Assembly (NCBI GenBank): GCA_900752065.1
Contig: CAADTT010000019.1
Span: forward strand, 1-22,926
From: Lachnospiraceae bacterium
GTDB taxonomy: Bacteria > Bacillota > Clostridia > Lachnospirales > Lachnospiraceae
DNA length: 22,926 bases
Direction of reading: 5' to 3'
Shown here in pieces: positions 5,855-14,461 of this stretch. The notes below the pieces were generated by a model, which saw nothing but the letters and a program-made list of their open reading frames with translations, had not been told where the DNA came from and searched no databases. Positions within the stretch are counted from its first letter, which is position 1. Each line of letters begins with the position of its first letter. A program made the translations under genes and the position numbers.

Positions 5855-7126
5855 ATGAAAGTATTAATCGTTGGAAGCGGCGGCAGAGAGCATGCCATCG
5901 CATGGAAGGTGGCACAGAGCAGCAGAGTGGACAAGATCTACTGCGCGCCGGGTAATGCAGGAATTGCGGAGTATGCGGAATGTGTAGACATCGGAGCTAT
6001 GGAATTTGACAAGCTGGTGGCTTTCGCAAAGGAAAAAGAGATCGATCTGACGGTGATCGGTATGGATGATCCGCTGGTAGGCGGTGTGGTAGATGCTTTT
6101 GAGGCGGCAGGACTGCGGGTGTTTGGCCCCAGGAAGAATGCTGCAATTCTGGAAGGTTCCAAGGCATTTTCCAAGGATCTGATGAAGAAGTATCAGATTC
6201 CTACCGCAGCCTATGAGAATTTTGACAGCGCAGAAGAGGCGCTGGCATATCTGGAGACAGCGAAGCTTCCTATCGTGCTGAAGGCCGATGGCCTGGCTCT
6301 GGGAAAAGGCGTTCTGATCTGCAATACCCTCGAGGAAGCAAAGGAAGGCGTCCGCACCATCATGACAGATAAAAAGTTTGGAACTGCCGGAAACCGTATG
6401 GTCATTGAGGAGTTTATGACAGGACGTGAGGTTTCCGTGCTCTCCTATGTGGACGGAAAGACCATTAAGACCATGACCAGCGCTCAGGATCACAAGCGTG
6501 CCGGAGACGGAGATACGGGCCTGAATACAGGCGGCATGGGAACCTTCTCACCGAGCCCCTTCTATACAAAAGAAGTAGATGAGTTCTGCAAAAAATACAT
6601 CTATCAGGCGACGGTGGATGCTATGGCGGCAGAGGGGAGAGAATTTAAGGGAATCATCTTCTTCGGACTGATGCTGACGGCGGACGGCCCGCGCGTGCTG
6701 GAATACAACGCCCGGTTTGGCGATCCGGAAGCACAGGTTGTTCTTCCGAGAATGAAAAATGACATCATCGAGGTGTTTGAGGCATGTATTGACGGAACGC
6801 TGGATCAGGTGGATCTTCAGTTTGAGGACAATGCGGCAGTCTGCGTCGTTCTGGCATCGGAGGGATATCCGGTGAAATATGAGAAGGGTCTGCCGATCCG
6901 CGGCCTGGAGAATTTCAAGGATAAAGAGGGATACTATGTATTCCATGCAGGAACGAAAATGACAGAGCAGGGCATCGTCACCAACGGAGGCCGTGTGCTC
7001 GGCGTGACAGCGAAGGGAAAAGACTTGAAAGAAGCCAGAGCGAATGCTTATGAAGCAATCAAGCTGGTGGAATTTGACAACAAATATTACCGTCATGATA
7101 TCGGAAAGGCGATTGATGAAGCCTGA
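5855..7126 (+). CDS. purD: Phosphoribosylamine-glycine ligase (GAR synthetase)
   Basis: PurD joins glycine to phosphoribosylamine with ATP, the step directly before PurN. The 423-residue enzyme has the N-terminal VGSGGREHAIAWK (6-18), an ATP-grasp core with LKADGLALGKGV (142-153), EEFMTGREVSV and TGGMGTFSP, and the metal-binding LEYNARFGDPEAQ (282-294). The usual GPEAPL motif reads GMDDPL (69-74) here, a minor variation. The start follows GAAGGGG with good spacing. It is the last pur gene: purF, purH, purL, purC and purB are not in the window, so the remaining steps are encoded elsewhere. Confidence 0.95.
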   Translation: MKVLIVGSGGREHAIAWKVAQSSRVDKIYCAPGNAGIAEYAECVDIGAMEFDKLVAFAKEKEIDLTVIGMDDPLVGGVVDAFEAAGLRVFGPRKNAAILEGSKAFSKDLMKKYQIPTAAYENFDSAEEALAYLETAKLPIVLKADGLALGKGVLICNTLEEAKEGVRTIMTDKKFGTAGNRMVIEEFMTGREVSVLSYVDGKTIKTMTSAQDHKRAGDGDTGLNTGGMGTFSPSPFYTKEVDEFCKKYIYQATVDAMAAEGREFKGIIFFGLMLTADGPRVLEYNARFGDPEAQVVLPRMKNDIIEVFEACIDGTLDQVDLQFEDNAAVCVVLASEGYPVKYEKGLPIRGLENFKDKEGYYVFHAGTKMTEQGIVTNGGRVLGVTAKGKDLKEARANAYEAIKLVEFDNKYYRHDIGKAIDEA

Positions 7127-7139
7127 ACGGTAAGGATTC

Positions 7140-7166
7140 GGAACAGTTCGGGTATCCGGGCTGTCC
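7140..7166 (+). other. Imperfect hairpin between purD and the next gene
   Basis: GGAACAGTTCGG pairs with CCGGGCTGTCC with one bulge and two G-T pairs around a TAT loop. No T run follows, so it is not a standard terminator. It could reduce read-through from the pur operon or stabilise the purD 3' end. Confidence 0.3.
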
Positions 7167-7204
7167 AGTGATCCAGCCATGATTCAGATAAAGAGAGGTA
7201 TACT

Positions 7205-8245
7205 ATGGAAGGAAGAAAGAAAAACTGGAAGTTTAGTCTGGCACTTGTACTCATGCTGGCTTTCAGCCTGTGCATGCCGGTGCTGGCGGCTTCCGATGAT
7301 AATTCCCTGTCAGCGCTGAATATACATAATGGAACATTATCAAGAGATTTCCGGTATGATATCTGGGAATATGATGTCACCGTCGAGCCGGGCACCACGG
7401 AGCTTCTGCTGGAGCCGAGCACGTCGGACCCGAATGCCAGCGTCACCTCCATCACAGGAACGGTTCTGGTAGATGGAGAGGCGACAGTCCTGATCAATAC
7501 CATATCGGAGAGCGGCATCCCCATGACTTACACCCTGCATGTCAAAGAGTCAGGGGAAGCTGCAGCAGCAGAGGAAACAGAGGCGCCTGAGACAGAAGCG
7601 CCGACAGAACCGGAAACAGAGCCGCAGACGGAGACCGCCCAGACAGAGGCGGAAAGTGAGACGGAAGCGCCCGCTTCCAATGCGCTTCAGAACCAGGTGG
7701 CAAAATTAAAATCTGACTCGGATCTGATGATGAAGATCGTGTATGGGCTGATCGCATTGTCTGTGATCCTGCTGTTTTTCATCATTAACCTGATTTTGAA
7801 AAACCGTGATTTAAAGGATGATCTGAAGGATGCAGAAAATCAACTGGCTTATCAGACGAATGAGTTTGCCAGAAAAGAGAGAATGATGGTGACGGATCAT
7901 TATTATGCACCTGTGCAGCAGGGACAGACCGCCGCCGGAAATGCCTGGAACATAAATCAGGCGTCCGTGCAGCAGCCGATACAGCAGAGCGCCCCGGCTG
8001 TAGAGGAAACGTTTGGAACACGGGCAGCCGCAGGCGGATATCAGGGGATGCAGCCTGAGGATGTGCCGCCGAACCGTCCGATTACAGCCGAACCGGAGCC
8101 AGTGCCGGAACCAGCGGCACCCGTGCAGCAGCCGGGACCTGTATCCGAACCGCAGGCGCAGCCGTCCGCTTCACAGATGGAGCCGGTACAGCCCGGAACG
8201 GAGCAGGGAGGTTCTGACGTGGATGTTACGATGGTAGAACTGTAG
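7205..8245 (+). CDS. Membrane-anchored protein with cadherin-like beta-sandwich domain
   Basis: The 346-residue product has a signal peptide (KK-rich start, hydrophobic 10-27, likely cut after VLA, 28). A domain follows at about 33-115 (LSALNIHNGTLSRDF, YDVTVEPGTTEL, TYTLHV) that fits the cadherin-like beta-sandwich family (PF12733). Then come a Thr/Glu/Pro-rich linker (119-158), one transmembrane helix (178-198), a charged segment with coiled-coil character (199-225) and a Gln/Pro-rich cytoplasmic tail. The topology is a cell-surface beta domain held by a single span with a long disordered cytoplasmic end. AGAGAGG lies about six bases before the ATG. It sits 78 bases after purD with a weak hairpin between, and a strong terminator follows. 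The function is not known. Confidence 0.75.
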   Translation: MEGRKKNWKFSLALVLMLAFSLCMPVLAASDDNSLSALNIHNGTLSRDFRYDIWEYDVTVEPGTTELLLEPSTSDPNASVTSITGTVLVDGEATVLINTISESGIPMTYTLHVKESGEAAAAEETEAPETEAPTEPETEPQTETAQTEAESETEAPASNALQNQVAKLKSDSDLMMKIVYGLIALSVILLFFIINLILKNRDLKDDLKDAENQLAYQTNEFARKERMMVTDHYYAPVQQGQTAAGNAWNINQASVQQPIQQSAPAVEETFGTRAAAGGYQGMQPEDVPPNRPITAEPEPVPEPAAPVQQPGPVSEPQAQPSASQMEPVQPGTEQGGSDVDVTMVEL

Positions 8246-8294
8246 ATGCCGGGAGACAGTGGGAAGCAGAGTTATAGAACAGAAAGATAAAACA

Positions 8295-8338
8295 ACGGGG
8301 GGCCACAGTTTGAAAAAGGGACTGTGGCTCCCCGTTTT
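8295..8338 (+). terminator. Intrinsic terminator before the EamA gene
   Basis: ACGGGGGGCCACAGT (8295-8309) and ACTGTGGCTCCCCGT (8321-8335) form a 15-bp stem with one G-T pair and an 11-nt loop, followed by a short T run. It is one of the strongest terminators in the window. The ribosome binding site of the next gene starts within five bases of it. Confidence 0.85.
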
Positions 8339-8356
8339 GAGAGGAGACAGATACTT

Positions 8357-9247
8357 ATGAAAAAAGACGGTCAAAAGGCAGCGGTGGCAAAAATTTTAGC
8401 CGCTGCTGCCGGATGGGGGATCATCGGGGTGTTTTCCCGGCCTCTTTCGGATGCAGGGTTAAATGCTGTGCAGATCACTTTTGTAAGAAGCGTCATCGTA
8501 GCTCTGGGAATGGCGCTGTATCTGCTTTTGACAGACAGAAAACAGTTTCAAATACATTGGAAGGACATTTGGATGTTTCTGGGAACAGGGCTTTTAAGCA
8601 TTGTATTCTTTAACATCTGTTATTTTCTGACGATTGAGAGGGCGACACTGGCGGTGGCATCCATTCTTCTGTATACGGCTCCCTGCTTTGTTATGCTGAT
8701 GTCGGCAGTGTTTTTTCATGAGAAAGTGACGGTGCAGAAGCTGGCGGCCCTGGTACTGGCTTTTGCGGGATGCGTGCTGGTGAGCGGATTTACGGGAGGA
8801 CAGATGAGCGGATCTGCTGTGCTGACAGGCATCGGCTCCGGGATCGGTTATGCACTCTACAGTATTTTCGGCAGTGTAGCGCTGAAGAAATATCAGCCGT
8901 TTACAGTGATTTTTTATACCTTCCTGATTGCCAGCGTAGGGCTGATTCCGTTTTCCGCAGTGACGGAGATCGGTGCAGTCATGATAGGGAGCGGCAGCGT
9001 GATTGCCAGCGGCCTGGCGCTGGGCGTGCTGTCTACGCTGCTTCCGTTTATTCTGTATACGGGGGGACTGAAAGAGCTTGAGGCGGGAAAGGCGTCTGTA
9101 CTGGCTTTCGCAGAGCCGATGATAGCCACGATTGCCGGAATTGTGATTTTTAAAGAGAAAGTAAATATGCAGAATGCTCTGGGGATCGTATTGATTTTCG
9201 CAGCGATCCTTCTGCTGAATATGCGTCTGCGTCTGAAAGTACGGTAG
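8357..9247 (+). CDS. DMT-superfamily (EamA) transporter
   Basis: The 296-residue protein is almost entirely hydrophobic, with about ten predicted membrane helices arranged as two EamA repeats (about 10-138 and 155-290). Each repeat has the family features: AAAGWGIIGVFSRPL near the start, TLAVASILLYTAPCFVM in the first half, and KASVLAFAEPMIATIAGI in the second. Members export amino acids, metabolites or drugs; the substrate cannot be told from sequence. The ATG at 8357 is chosen because AGAGGAGA (8340-8347) lies nine bases upstream; an extended frame from 8324 would begin inside the terminator hairpin. With a strong terminator directly in front and no clear promoter seen, expression may depend on read-through or a weak promoter. 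Confidence 0.85.
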   Translation: MKKDGQKAAVAKILAAAAGWGIIGVFSRPLSDAGLNAVQITFVRSVIVALGMALYLLLTDRKQFQIHWKDIWMFLGTGLLSIVFFNICYFLTIERATLAVASILLYTAPCFVMLMSAVFFHEKVTVQKLAALVLAFAGCVLVSGFTGGQMSGSAVLTGIGSGIGYALYSIFGSVALKKYQPFTVIFYTFLIASVGLIPFSAVTEIGAVMIGSGSVIASGLALGVLSTLLPFILYTGGLKELEAGKASVLAFAEPMIATIAGIVIFKEKVNMQNALGIVLIFAAILLLNMRLRLKVR

Positions 9248-9249
9248 TA

Positions 9250-9279
9250 AACCTGGTTCCGGTATGCCAGAACCAGGTT
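9250..9279 (+). terminator. Hairpin after the EamA gene, weak T run
   Basis: AACCTGGTTC (9250-9259) and GAACCAGGTT (9270-9279) are perfect 10-bp arms with a 10-nt loop, directly behind the stop codon. The following bases are AAAG, so it lacks a U tract. It may protect the 3' end or work with the structured element that begins 11 bases later. Confidence 0.5.
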
Positions 9280-9290
9280 AAAGAAAAATG

Positions 9291-9451
9291 TAACAGTTCA
9301 GCCGCGCCATTCGCAATCTCGCACTTCGTGCTTCAAAGCTTGCTTGCGCAAGCGGATTGCTCATTATCTGGCGCTCACCCCATGCCTGGTACTATGTGCT
9401 CATTCATGCAAGCATGATTCGCCCATAATACCAGACATGGCTGAACTGTTA
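9291..9451. repeat. 161-bp three-armed inverted-repeat element
   Basis: TAACAGTTCAGCC (9291-9303) and GGCTGAACTGTTA (9439-9451) are perfect 13-bp terminal inverted repeats. Arm one is closed by GCGCCA/TGGCGC (9304-9309, 9369-9374) and GCAATC/GATTGC (9313-9318, 9355-9360). It carries two small hairpins: GCACTTCGTGC (9321-9331) and the perfect palindrome GCTTGCGCAAGC (9342-9353). Arm two pairs 9381-9396 with 9424-9439 (14 of 16 positions) around CATGCAAGCATG (9405-9416). The whole folds as a multi-branched cruciform on either strand. It has no ORF. It looks like a non-autonomous palindromic intergenic repeat of MITE or REP type, or a structured RNA. It accounts for much of the 382-bp gap between the EamA and GH2 genes. 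Confidence 0.75.
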
Positions 9452-9501
9452 AGGAAAAATACGCAAAATGATAAAAAGTTGTAGGGAATTTTCGCCAGAG
9501 A

Positions 9502-9510
9502 TGCTATAAT
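9502..9510 (+). promoter_or_regulatory. Extended -10 promoter of the GH2 gene
   Basis: TGCTATAAT (9502-9510) is a consensus -10 with the TGN extension. The best -35 match, TTGTAG (9479-9484), is 20 bp away, which is long, so the extended -10 probably carries the promoter. The transcript would start near 9517, giving a leader of about 113 bases. Confidence 0.6.
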
Positions 9511-9629
9511 AACAGAGAACAGCCTTCAGAGAAGGAAAATTGAATCGCTGACAGACAGAACAGAAGCGGCAGATAAAGGTAAAAGTATCTGAACGGCTGC
9601 GGCGATAAAAAAGAAAGGAGAAATGCGGG

Positions 9630-12600
9630 ATGAAAAAACGTGTTTTGGCGGCAGTGCTTGCGCTTGGTATGGTAGTTTCAAACTGGAGCGGAATAACAGT
9701 GGCAGCGGCAAGTGTAGAAAATCCGGTAATGGCGGAGAGAACTGCGGAAAAGAGCCAGGTCCGGGAAACGATTAATTTTAACACAGACTGGCACTATAAA
9801 AAGGGAGATATGTCAGGGGCAGGAAGTACAGAATTTAAGGATGAGGAATGGAGATATGTAAATCTTCCCCACTCGACAACCTTCTATACGGCAGAAAATA
9901 AGGATGCATATCTTGGAATCAGTTGGTATCGGAAACACTTTACGATAGATCAGAGTCTGGAAGGAAAGAAATTACTTCTGACCTTCGAGGCTGTTATGCA
10001 GAAGGCAGAGGTGTATATCAATGGCGAACTTGTTCTGACACATGAAGGAGGGTATATTCCCTTTGTCATCGATATCAGCGATAAGATTGTATATGGAAGG
10101 GAAAATGTCATCGCATTGAAAACGGACAGCCGTCCGAACGCATCCTTTGCTCCGGGAAAGGATATACCGGATTTTCAGTATTTTGGCGGTATTTATGGAA
10201 ATTCCTATCTTACGGTAACCGATGAGGTACATATCACAGATGCAGTGGAAGCGAATGAGACAGCCGGAGGAGGTGTGTTTATTACCGCGCCTGCAGTCAG
10301 TGAAGCGGAGGCGACCCTGAAGGTCAAGACTCATGTGGAAAATGAGACTTCAAACAGGGAAGAGGTAACGCTTTTGACAGAGCTGCTGGACGAGAACGGC
10401 AGTGTTGTGGGATCAAAAGAGGACAGGCAGGAACTGAATGCAGGGACGTCAGACAGTTTTGTACAGTCCCTGACTGTGCAGAATCCTGCTCTGTGGTCTC
10501 CGGATACTCCAAAGCTGTATACCGTGCGTTCTACCGTAAAAGTGAACGGAGCGGTAAAAGATATGGAGGAGACTTCCTACGGTATCCGAAAAGTGGAGTG
10601 GAAACGGGACGGTCTCTATATTAATAATAAGAAAATGGATGTCAATGGCGCGAACTTACATGGAGAGACTTATATGTTTGGAAACGCGATGCCGGATAAT
10701 GCGATCTATGAGGAGGTAAAGCGTTTTAAGGAAAATGGTTTTGACATTATGCGTATGTCCCATTATCCGCATCGGGAGGCTTACTATGATGCGTGCGACA
10801 AATATGGCGTGATGGTGGTGGAGTGTGCTTCTGGATGGCAGTATTTTAATAATGCGGACAATTTTAAAAACAGTACCTACCAGGAGCTGAAGACGGATAT
10901 CCGTCATAAGAGAAATCACCCTTGTATCGTGGCATGGGAAACCAGTCTGAATGAGAGCGGTTATTCTGCTGAATGGGCGCAGGAGATGAACCGGATCGCC
11001 AAAGAAGAGTACCCGACGGACGGAAATGCATATGCATATACAGCGGGCTGTACGCAGTGGCAGGCGTGGGATATTGGACTTTCTACACCGCAGGCGGGAG
11101 TTTTCCGCAGCACAGGCTTGGGGGCGGAGAATCCGCAGTACCAGGATAAGCCGATCATTATTGCAGAATATGGGGACTGGAGCTATGGCGGTACCTATTC
11201 CAGCACGCGTGTGACCAGAGAAGCAGTCAGTGATTGCGGGAAAAAGGGCGGAGATGAAGGAATGCTGATCCAGGCAGATAATATCCAGGAAAGCGTTCAG
11301 ACAAACAGATCCCTGGGGGCAAATTGGCTTGGGGCTTCTATGTATTGGGATTATGCAGATTATGCCGGCTTTGACCCGGGAATCCTGACCTACTGCGGAG
11401 TGGTGGATCTTTACCGGATCCCGAAATATGGCGCATATTTTTACAGAAGCCAGAGAAGTGCGGATACCGACCTGTCTGAATACGGGATAGAGAGCGGGCC
11501 GATGGTATATATTGCAAATGCCTGGGACAGTAAGGCAGACACAGAGATTCGTATTTTCAGTAACTGCGATACGGTAGAGCTTTTCCTGAATGGAGTATCA
11601 TTGGGAGAAAAAGGCCATGATACAACGATCTGGGGACCTCACGGTGATGTGGACCCGTCAGCGCATCCAAATGGCAATGGCAAGGAGATCAGTGCCGGGG
11701 CGCTGAAAAATGCCCCCATTACCTTTGAGCTGGATGCATATGAAGCAGGAGAACTGAAAGCGGTAGGAAAGATTAACGGAGAAAAAGCCGCAGAGTATGT
11801 CAGAAAAACACCGGGACAGGCAAGCCAGATCGTACTTCGCCCGGAGAGCGAAGCGGCAGTGCCGCTGGATGGAAGCAGCGCGAAGCTGGTATGGATCGAT
11901 ATCACAGATTCTGAGGGAACGGTAGTGACAGATGCTTACACAGATGTGGAGCTGGAAGCAGAGGGACCGGGCATGGTAGTCGGAGCGAAAACGGTTACCA
12001 CTAAGGGCGGTCAGTTGGCAGTGTGGGTAAAGAGCAAAAGAGGAAACGGTGATATCACCTTAAAGGCTTCGGCGGATGGCCTGAACGCAGCGGAAATCAC
12101 GATTCCGACAGAAGCAGTGAGCGGTCTTCCCAAGGTGCCGGAAGGAGGAGATGCGGATGAGTATGAAGTGGCCGGACAGGAAGATGAGAACGTATTTCTG
12201 AACAAATCCGTGAGAGCCAGTTCAGAAAATGCAAATGGAGGAACAGGCGCAGAATTAGCGGGAAAAGCAAATGACGGTGAGGAAGGAACCAAGTGGTGTG
12301 CAGGCAGCGGCAGTTATCCCCAGTGGTGGGAGGTGGATCTTGGCAGTGAATATCTTCTGAAAACCATTCAGATGTCTTTTGAGACGGCAGAAGGAAACTA
12401 CCATTATACCATTGCGGTTTCAAACGATCCCATGACAGAGGAAGATTATGCGGAGCATATTGTCCTGAACCACAGCGCAGGCAGTACGGAAACAGGGATT
12501 GCTTTTGAGGAAGCGGTCAAAGGACGTTACGTCAGGATTACTTTTACGGAAGCATACAATAACGAGTGGGCAGTATTAAGAGAGGTTTCCGGAACTGGAA

Positions 12601-14279
12601 TCGCAAAGAATGTTGCTCTGAATAAGGCTGTATCTGCAAGCACGGTCAATACCGGACAGAGCGGTGAAGAAAAGGCAGAGTATGCGGTAGATGGTAACCA
12701 GAATACACAGTGGTGTGCAAAGGGTGGTGCAGGTACATCGGGACACTGGTTCCAGGTCGATCTGGGTGATACCTACCACATTTCTGATGTAAACCTTATG
12801 TTTGAGAAAGACGATGCGGCATATAAGTTTGTACTGCAGGGATCTGTTGATGGAAAGCATTACCGGGATATTAAGGATTTGCGCGCCGGTGACGGATGCG
12901 GACAGATTTCGGAAAATCCTGTGGATGAAATCATTCAGTATCTGAGGATATATGATATTTCTACAAAGAATCCGGCAAATCAGTGGCCGGCGATTAAGGA
13001 GATAGAGGTCTACGGGGAAAAAGTAGAGTATCACCTGGAGAATGTCGCCAGGGAGAAGGAAGCATTTGCCTCCTCTAACAAGGAAGGCGGAAAGCCGGGA
13101 GATGGAAATAACGGCGTTCCGGGCTGGTACTGGTATCCGGCAGACCAGGGAGAAGCATGGTGGTATGTGGATATGAAGGGTATTTATGATCTGGACAATG
13201 TGCAGATGACCTGGAATGCCGCAGAAGAGCATCGTTATCTGATTGATATTTCTATGGATGGAAAGACCTGGACGAATGTTGTAGACCGAAGTAAGACCGG
13301 AAACAGTGAGATTCAGCCATACGAACCGGTGAAGGGGACGGCGCGCTTTGTGCGTGTGCGGCTTCCGGAGGGAAGAGCTTCCAGTCAGGGATTTGGATTA
13401 TTTGCCGCATACGGTAAGGAAGCAGAGAAGAGGTCTGTAAAGGAAATTCTTCCATTGCAGGGAATAGAGACGTTGACAGGAACTGCATTTGAAAAGCTGG
13501 CTCTTCCGAAAGAGATTGAGGTACTTTTAGAAGATAATACCAGTATGATGCTTCCGGTTACCTGGAATCAGAAAGACTATGACGGCAGTAAGGAAGGGAA
13601 GACAGTTGTCAAAGGAGAATTGTCGGCAATACCTGGGGTTCTGACAGACAGCACAAAAAAAGCTGAGATTGAAATCCTCTTAAAGAAAGCTCCGCCGGCA
13701 GATGAAAGTGATCCGGGCGCGAACCAGACGCCAAATCAGACGCCAGATCAGAAACCGTCTCTACAGGTTACAGCAGGATATAGATTTGACAGCGGCAGTT
13801 TCAGCTATCAGGTGACAAGTGTGACCTCCCGGACGGTACAGGTAACAGCGCTGAAGAAGAGCGCTAAGACAGTGAAGGTATTCAATACCGTTACCCTTGA
13901 CGGAAAGAGCTATAAGGTAACATCCGTGGCGCCGTCTGTATTTAAGAATAATAAGAAGATCAAGACGGTGGTGATCGGCACAAATGTGACAAACATCGGA
14001 AGCAATGCATTTTCCGGATGCACCAGTTTGAAGAAGGTAACGATCGGTAAGAGCGTGAAGAGCATCGGAAAGAAAGCATTCTACAATTGTAAGAAGCTTA
14101 CAGATATCACATATAAGAGCACAAAGGTTCCGAAAATTGGAAAGCAGGCATTTAAAGGCATCGGGAAAAAGTGCAGGATCACAGTTCCAAAGAAGATGAA
14201 AAAGAAACAGCTTGCGGCTGTCCAGCGTGGTATGAAGAAGGCAGGCGCAGGAAGCAGGGTGGTTTACAGAAAAAAATGA
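9630..14279 (+). CDS. Secreted multidomain GH2 glycosidase (beta-galactosidase-like)
   Basis: The 1549-residue protein has a signal peptide (1-27). A GH2 sugar-binding domain (about 45-205, WYRKHFTI), an Ig-like domain (210-320) and a TIM barrel (325-610) follow. The expected acid/base is Glu442 (SLNES after RNHPCIVAWE) and the nucleophile Glu513 (IIAEYGDW). Then come a GH2 C-terminal domain (610-725), an Ig-like domain (730-830) and three discoidin/CBM32-like domains (about 855-988, 992-1128, 1138-1262). After these lie an Ig_4-like domain (1268-1350), a TPNQTPDQ linker and a very lysine-rich BspA-type LRR tail (1378-1549, NIGSNAFSGCTSLKKV). It likely removes terminal sugars from host or plant glycans outside the cell. 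There is no LPXTG; the basic tail may hold it to the wall. AAAGGAG lies nine bases before the ATG. The exact substrate (galactose, glucuronate or another sugar) is not determined. Confidence 0.9.
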   Translation: MKKRVLAAVLALGMVVSNWSGITVAAASVENPVMAERTAEKSQVRETINFNTDWHYKKGDMSGAGSTEFKDEEWRYVNLPHSTTFYTAENKDAYLGISWYRKHFTIDQSLEGKKLLLTFEAVMQKAEVYINGELVLTHEGGYIPFVIDISDKIVYGRENVIALKTDSRPNASFAPGKDIPDFQYFGGIYGNSYLTVTDEVHITDAVEANETAGGGVFITAPAVSEAEATLKVKTHVENETSNREEVTLLTELLDENGSVVGSKEDRQELNAGTSDSFVQSLTVQNPALWSPDTPKLYTVRSTVKVNGAVKDMEETSYGIRKVEWKRDGLYINNKKMDVNGANLHGETYMFGNAMPDNAIYEEVKRFKENGFDIMRMSHYPHREAYYDACDKYGVMVVECASGWQYFNNADNFKNSTYQELKTDIRHKRNHPCIVAWETSLNESGYSAEWAQEMNRIAKEEYPTDGNAYAYTAGCTQWQAWDIGLSTPQAGVFRSTGLGAENPQYQDKPIIIAEYGDWSYGGTYSSTRVTREAVSDCGKKGGDEGMLIQADNIQESVQTNRSLGANWLGASMYWDYADYAGFDPGILTYCGVVDLYRIPKYGAYFYRSQRSADTDLSEYGIESGPMVYIANAWDSKADTEIRIFSNCDTVELFLNGVSLGEKGHDTTIWGPHGDVDPSAHPNGNGKEISAGALKNAPITFELDAYEAGELKAVGKINGEKAAEYVRKTPGQASQIVLRPESEAAVPLDGSSAKLVWIDITDSEGTVVTDAYTDVELEAEGPGMVVGAKTVTTKGGQLAVWVKSKRGNGDITLKASADGLNAAEITIPTEAVSGLPKVPEGGDADEYEVAGQEDENVFLNKSVRASSENANGGTGAELAGKANDGEEGTKWCAGSGSYPQWWEVDLGSEYLLKTIQMSFETAEGNYHYTIAVSNDPMTEEDYAEHIVLNHSAGSTETGIAFEEAVKGRYVRITFTEAYNNEWAVLREVSGTGIAKNVALNKAVSASTVNTGQSGEEKAEYAVDGNQNTQWCAKGGAGTSGHWFQVDLGDTYHISDVNLMFEKDDAAYKFVLQGSVDGKHYRDIKDLRAGDGCGQISENPVDEIIQYLRIYDISTKNPANQWPAIKEIEVYGEKVEYHLENVAREKEAFASSNKEGGKPGDGNNGVPGWYWYPADQGEAWWYVDMKGIYDLDNVQMTWNAAEEHRYLIDISMDGKTWTNVVDRSKTGNSEIQPYEPVKGTARFVRVRLPEGRASSQGFGLFAAYGKEAEKRSVKEILPLQGIETLTGTAFEKLALPKEIEVLLEDNTSMMLPVTWNQKDYDGSKEGKTVVKGELSAIPGVLTDSTKKAEIEILLKKAPPADESDPGANQTPNQTPDQKPSLQVTAGYRFDSGSFSYQVTSVTSRTVQVTALKKSAKTVKVFNTVTLDGKSYKVTSVAPSVFKNNKKIKTVVIGTNVTNIGSNAFSGCTSLKKVTIGKSVKSIGKKAFYNCKKLTDITYKSTKVPKIGKQAFKGIGKKCRITVPKKMKKKQLAAVQRGMKKAGAGSRVVYRKK

Positions 14280-14290
14280 TATAGAACAGA

Positions 14291-14337
14291 GGAGGGGCTG
14301 CCGCGGGCTGTTTGTTACAGCGGCGGCTCCTTCTTTT
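14291..14337 (+). terminator. Intrinsic terminator after the GH2 gene
   Basis: GGAGGGGCTGCCGC (14291-14304) pairs with GCGGCGGCTCCTTC (14320-14333), with three G-T pairs and a 15-nt loop, followed by TTTT. It lies 11 bases after the stop codon and makes the GH2 gene a single-gene unit. Confidence 0.8.
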
Positions 14338-14344
14338 ATAATTG

Positions 14345-14373
14345 TTGACGCAGAATTCTATCTATGCTAATAT
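14345..14373 (+). promoter_or_regulatory. Promoter of the GntR-clpC region
   Basis: TTGACG (14345-14350) and TAATAT (14368-14373) are separated by 17 bp, with a TGC extension before the -10. Transcription would start near 14380, about 82 bases before the GntR gene. No CtsR-type heptad repeat is seen nearby. Confidence 0.75.
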
Positions 14374-14461
14374 GTGTATAACATTATGAACAGCATATGC
14401 TGAGTATTTGTATGTAAAATGCGAAGGATTCGTAACAGTACATGGATGAGAAGGTGAATGA

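Noticed and set aside
5864..7180. Two minus-strand ORFs of about 210 residues opposite purD
   Set aside because: Both mirror purD codons and have no recognisable domain or start signal.
12576..13232. 218-residue minus-strand ORF within the GH2 gene
   Set aside because: It is antisense to discoidin domains that are clearly coding on the plus strand; no start signal or motif.
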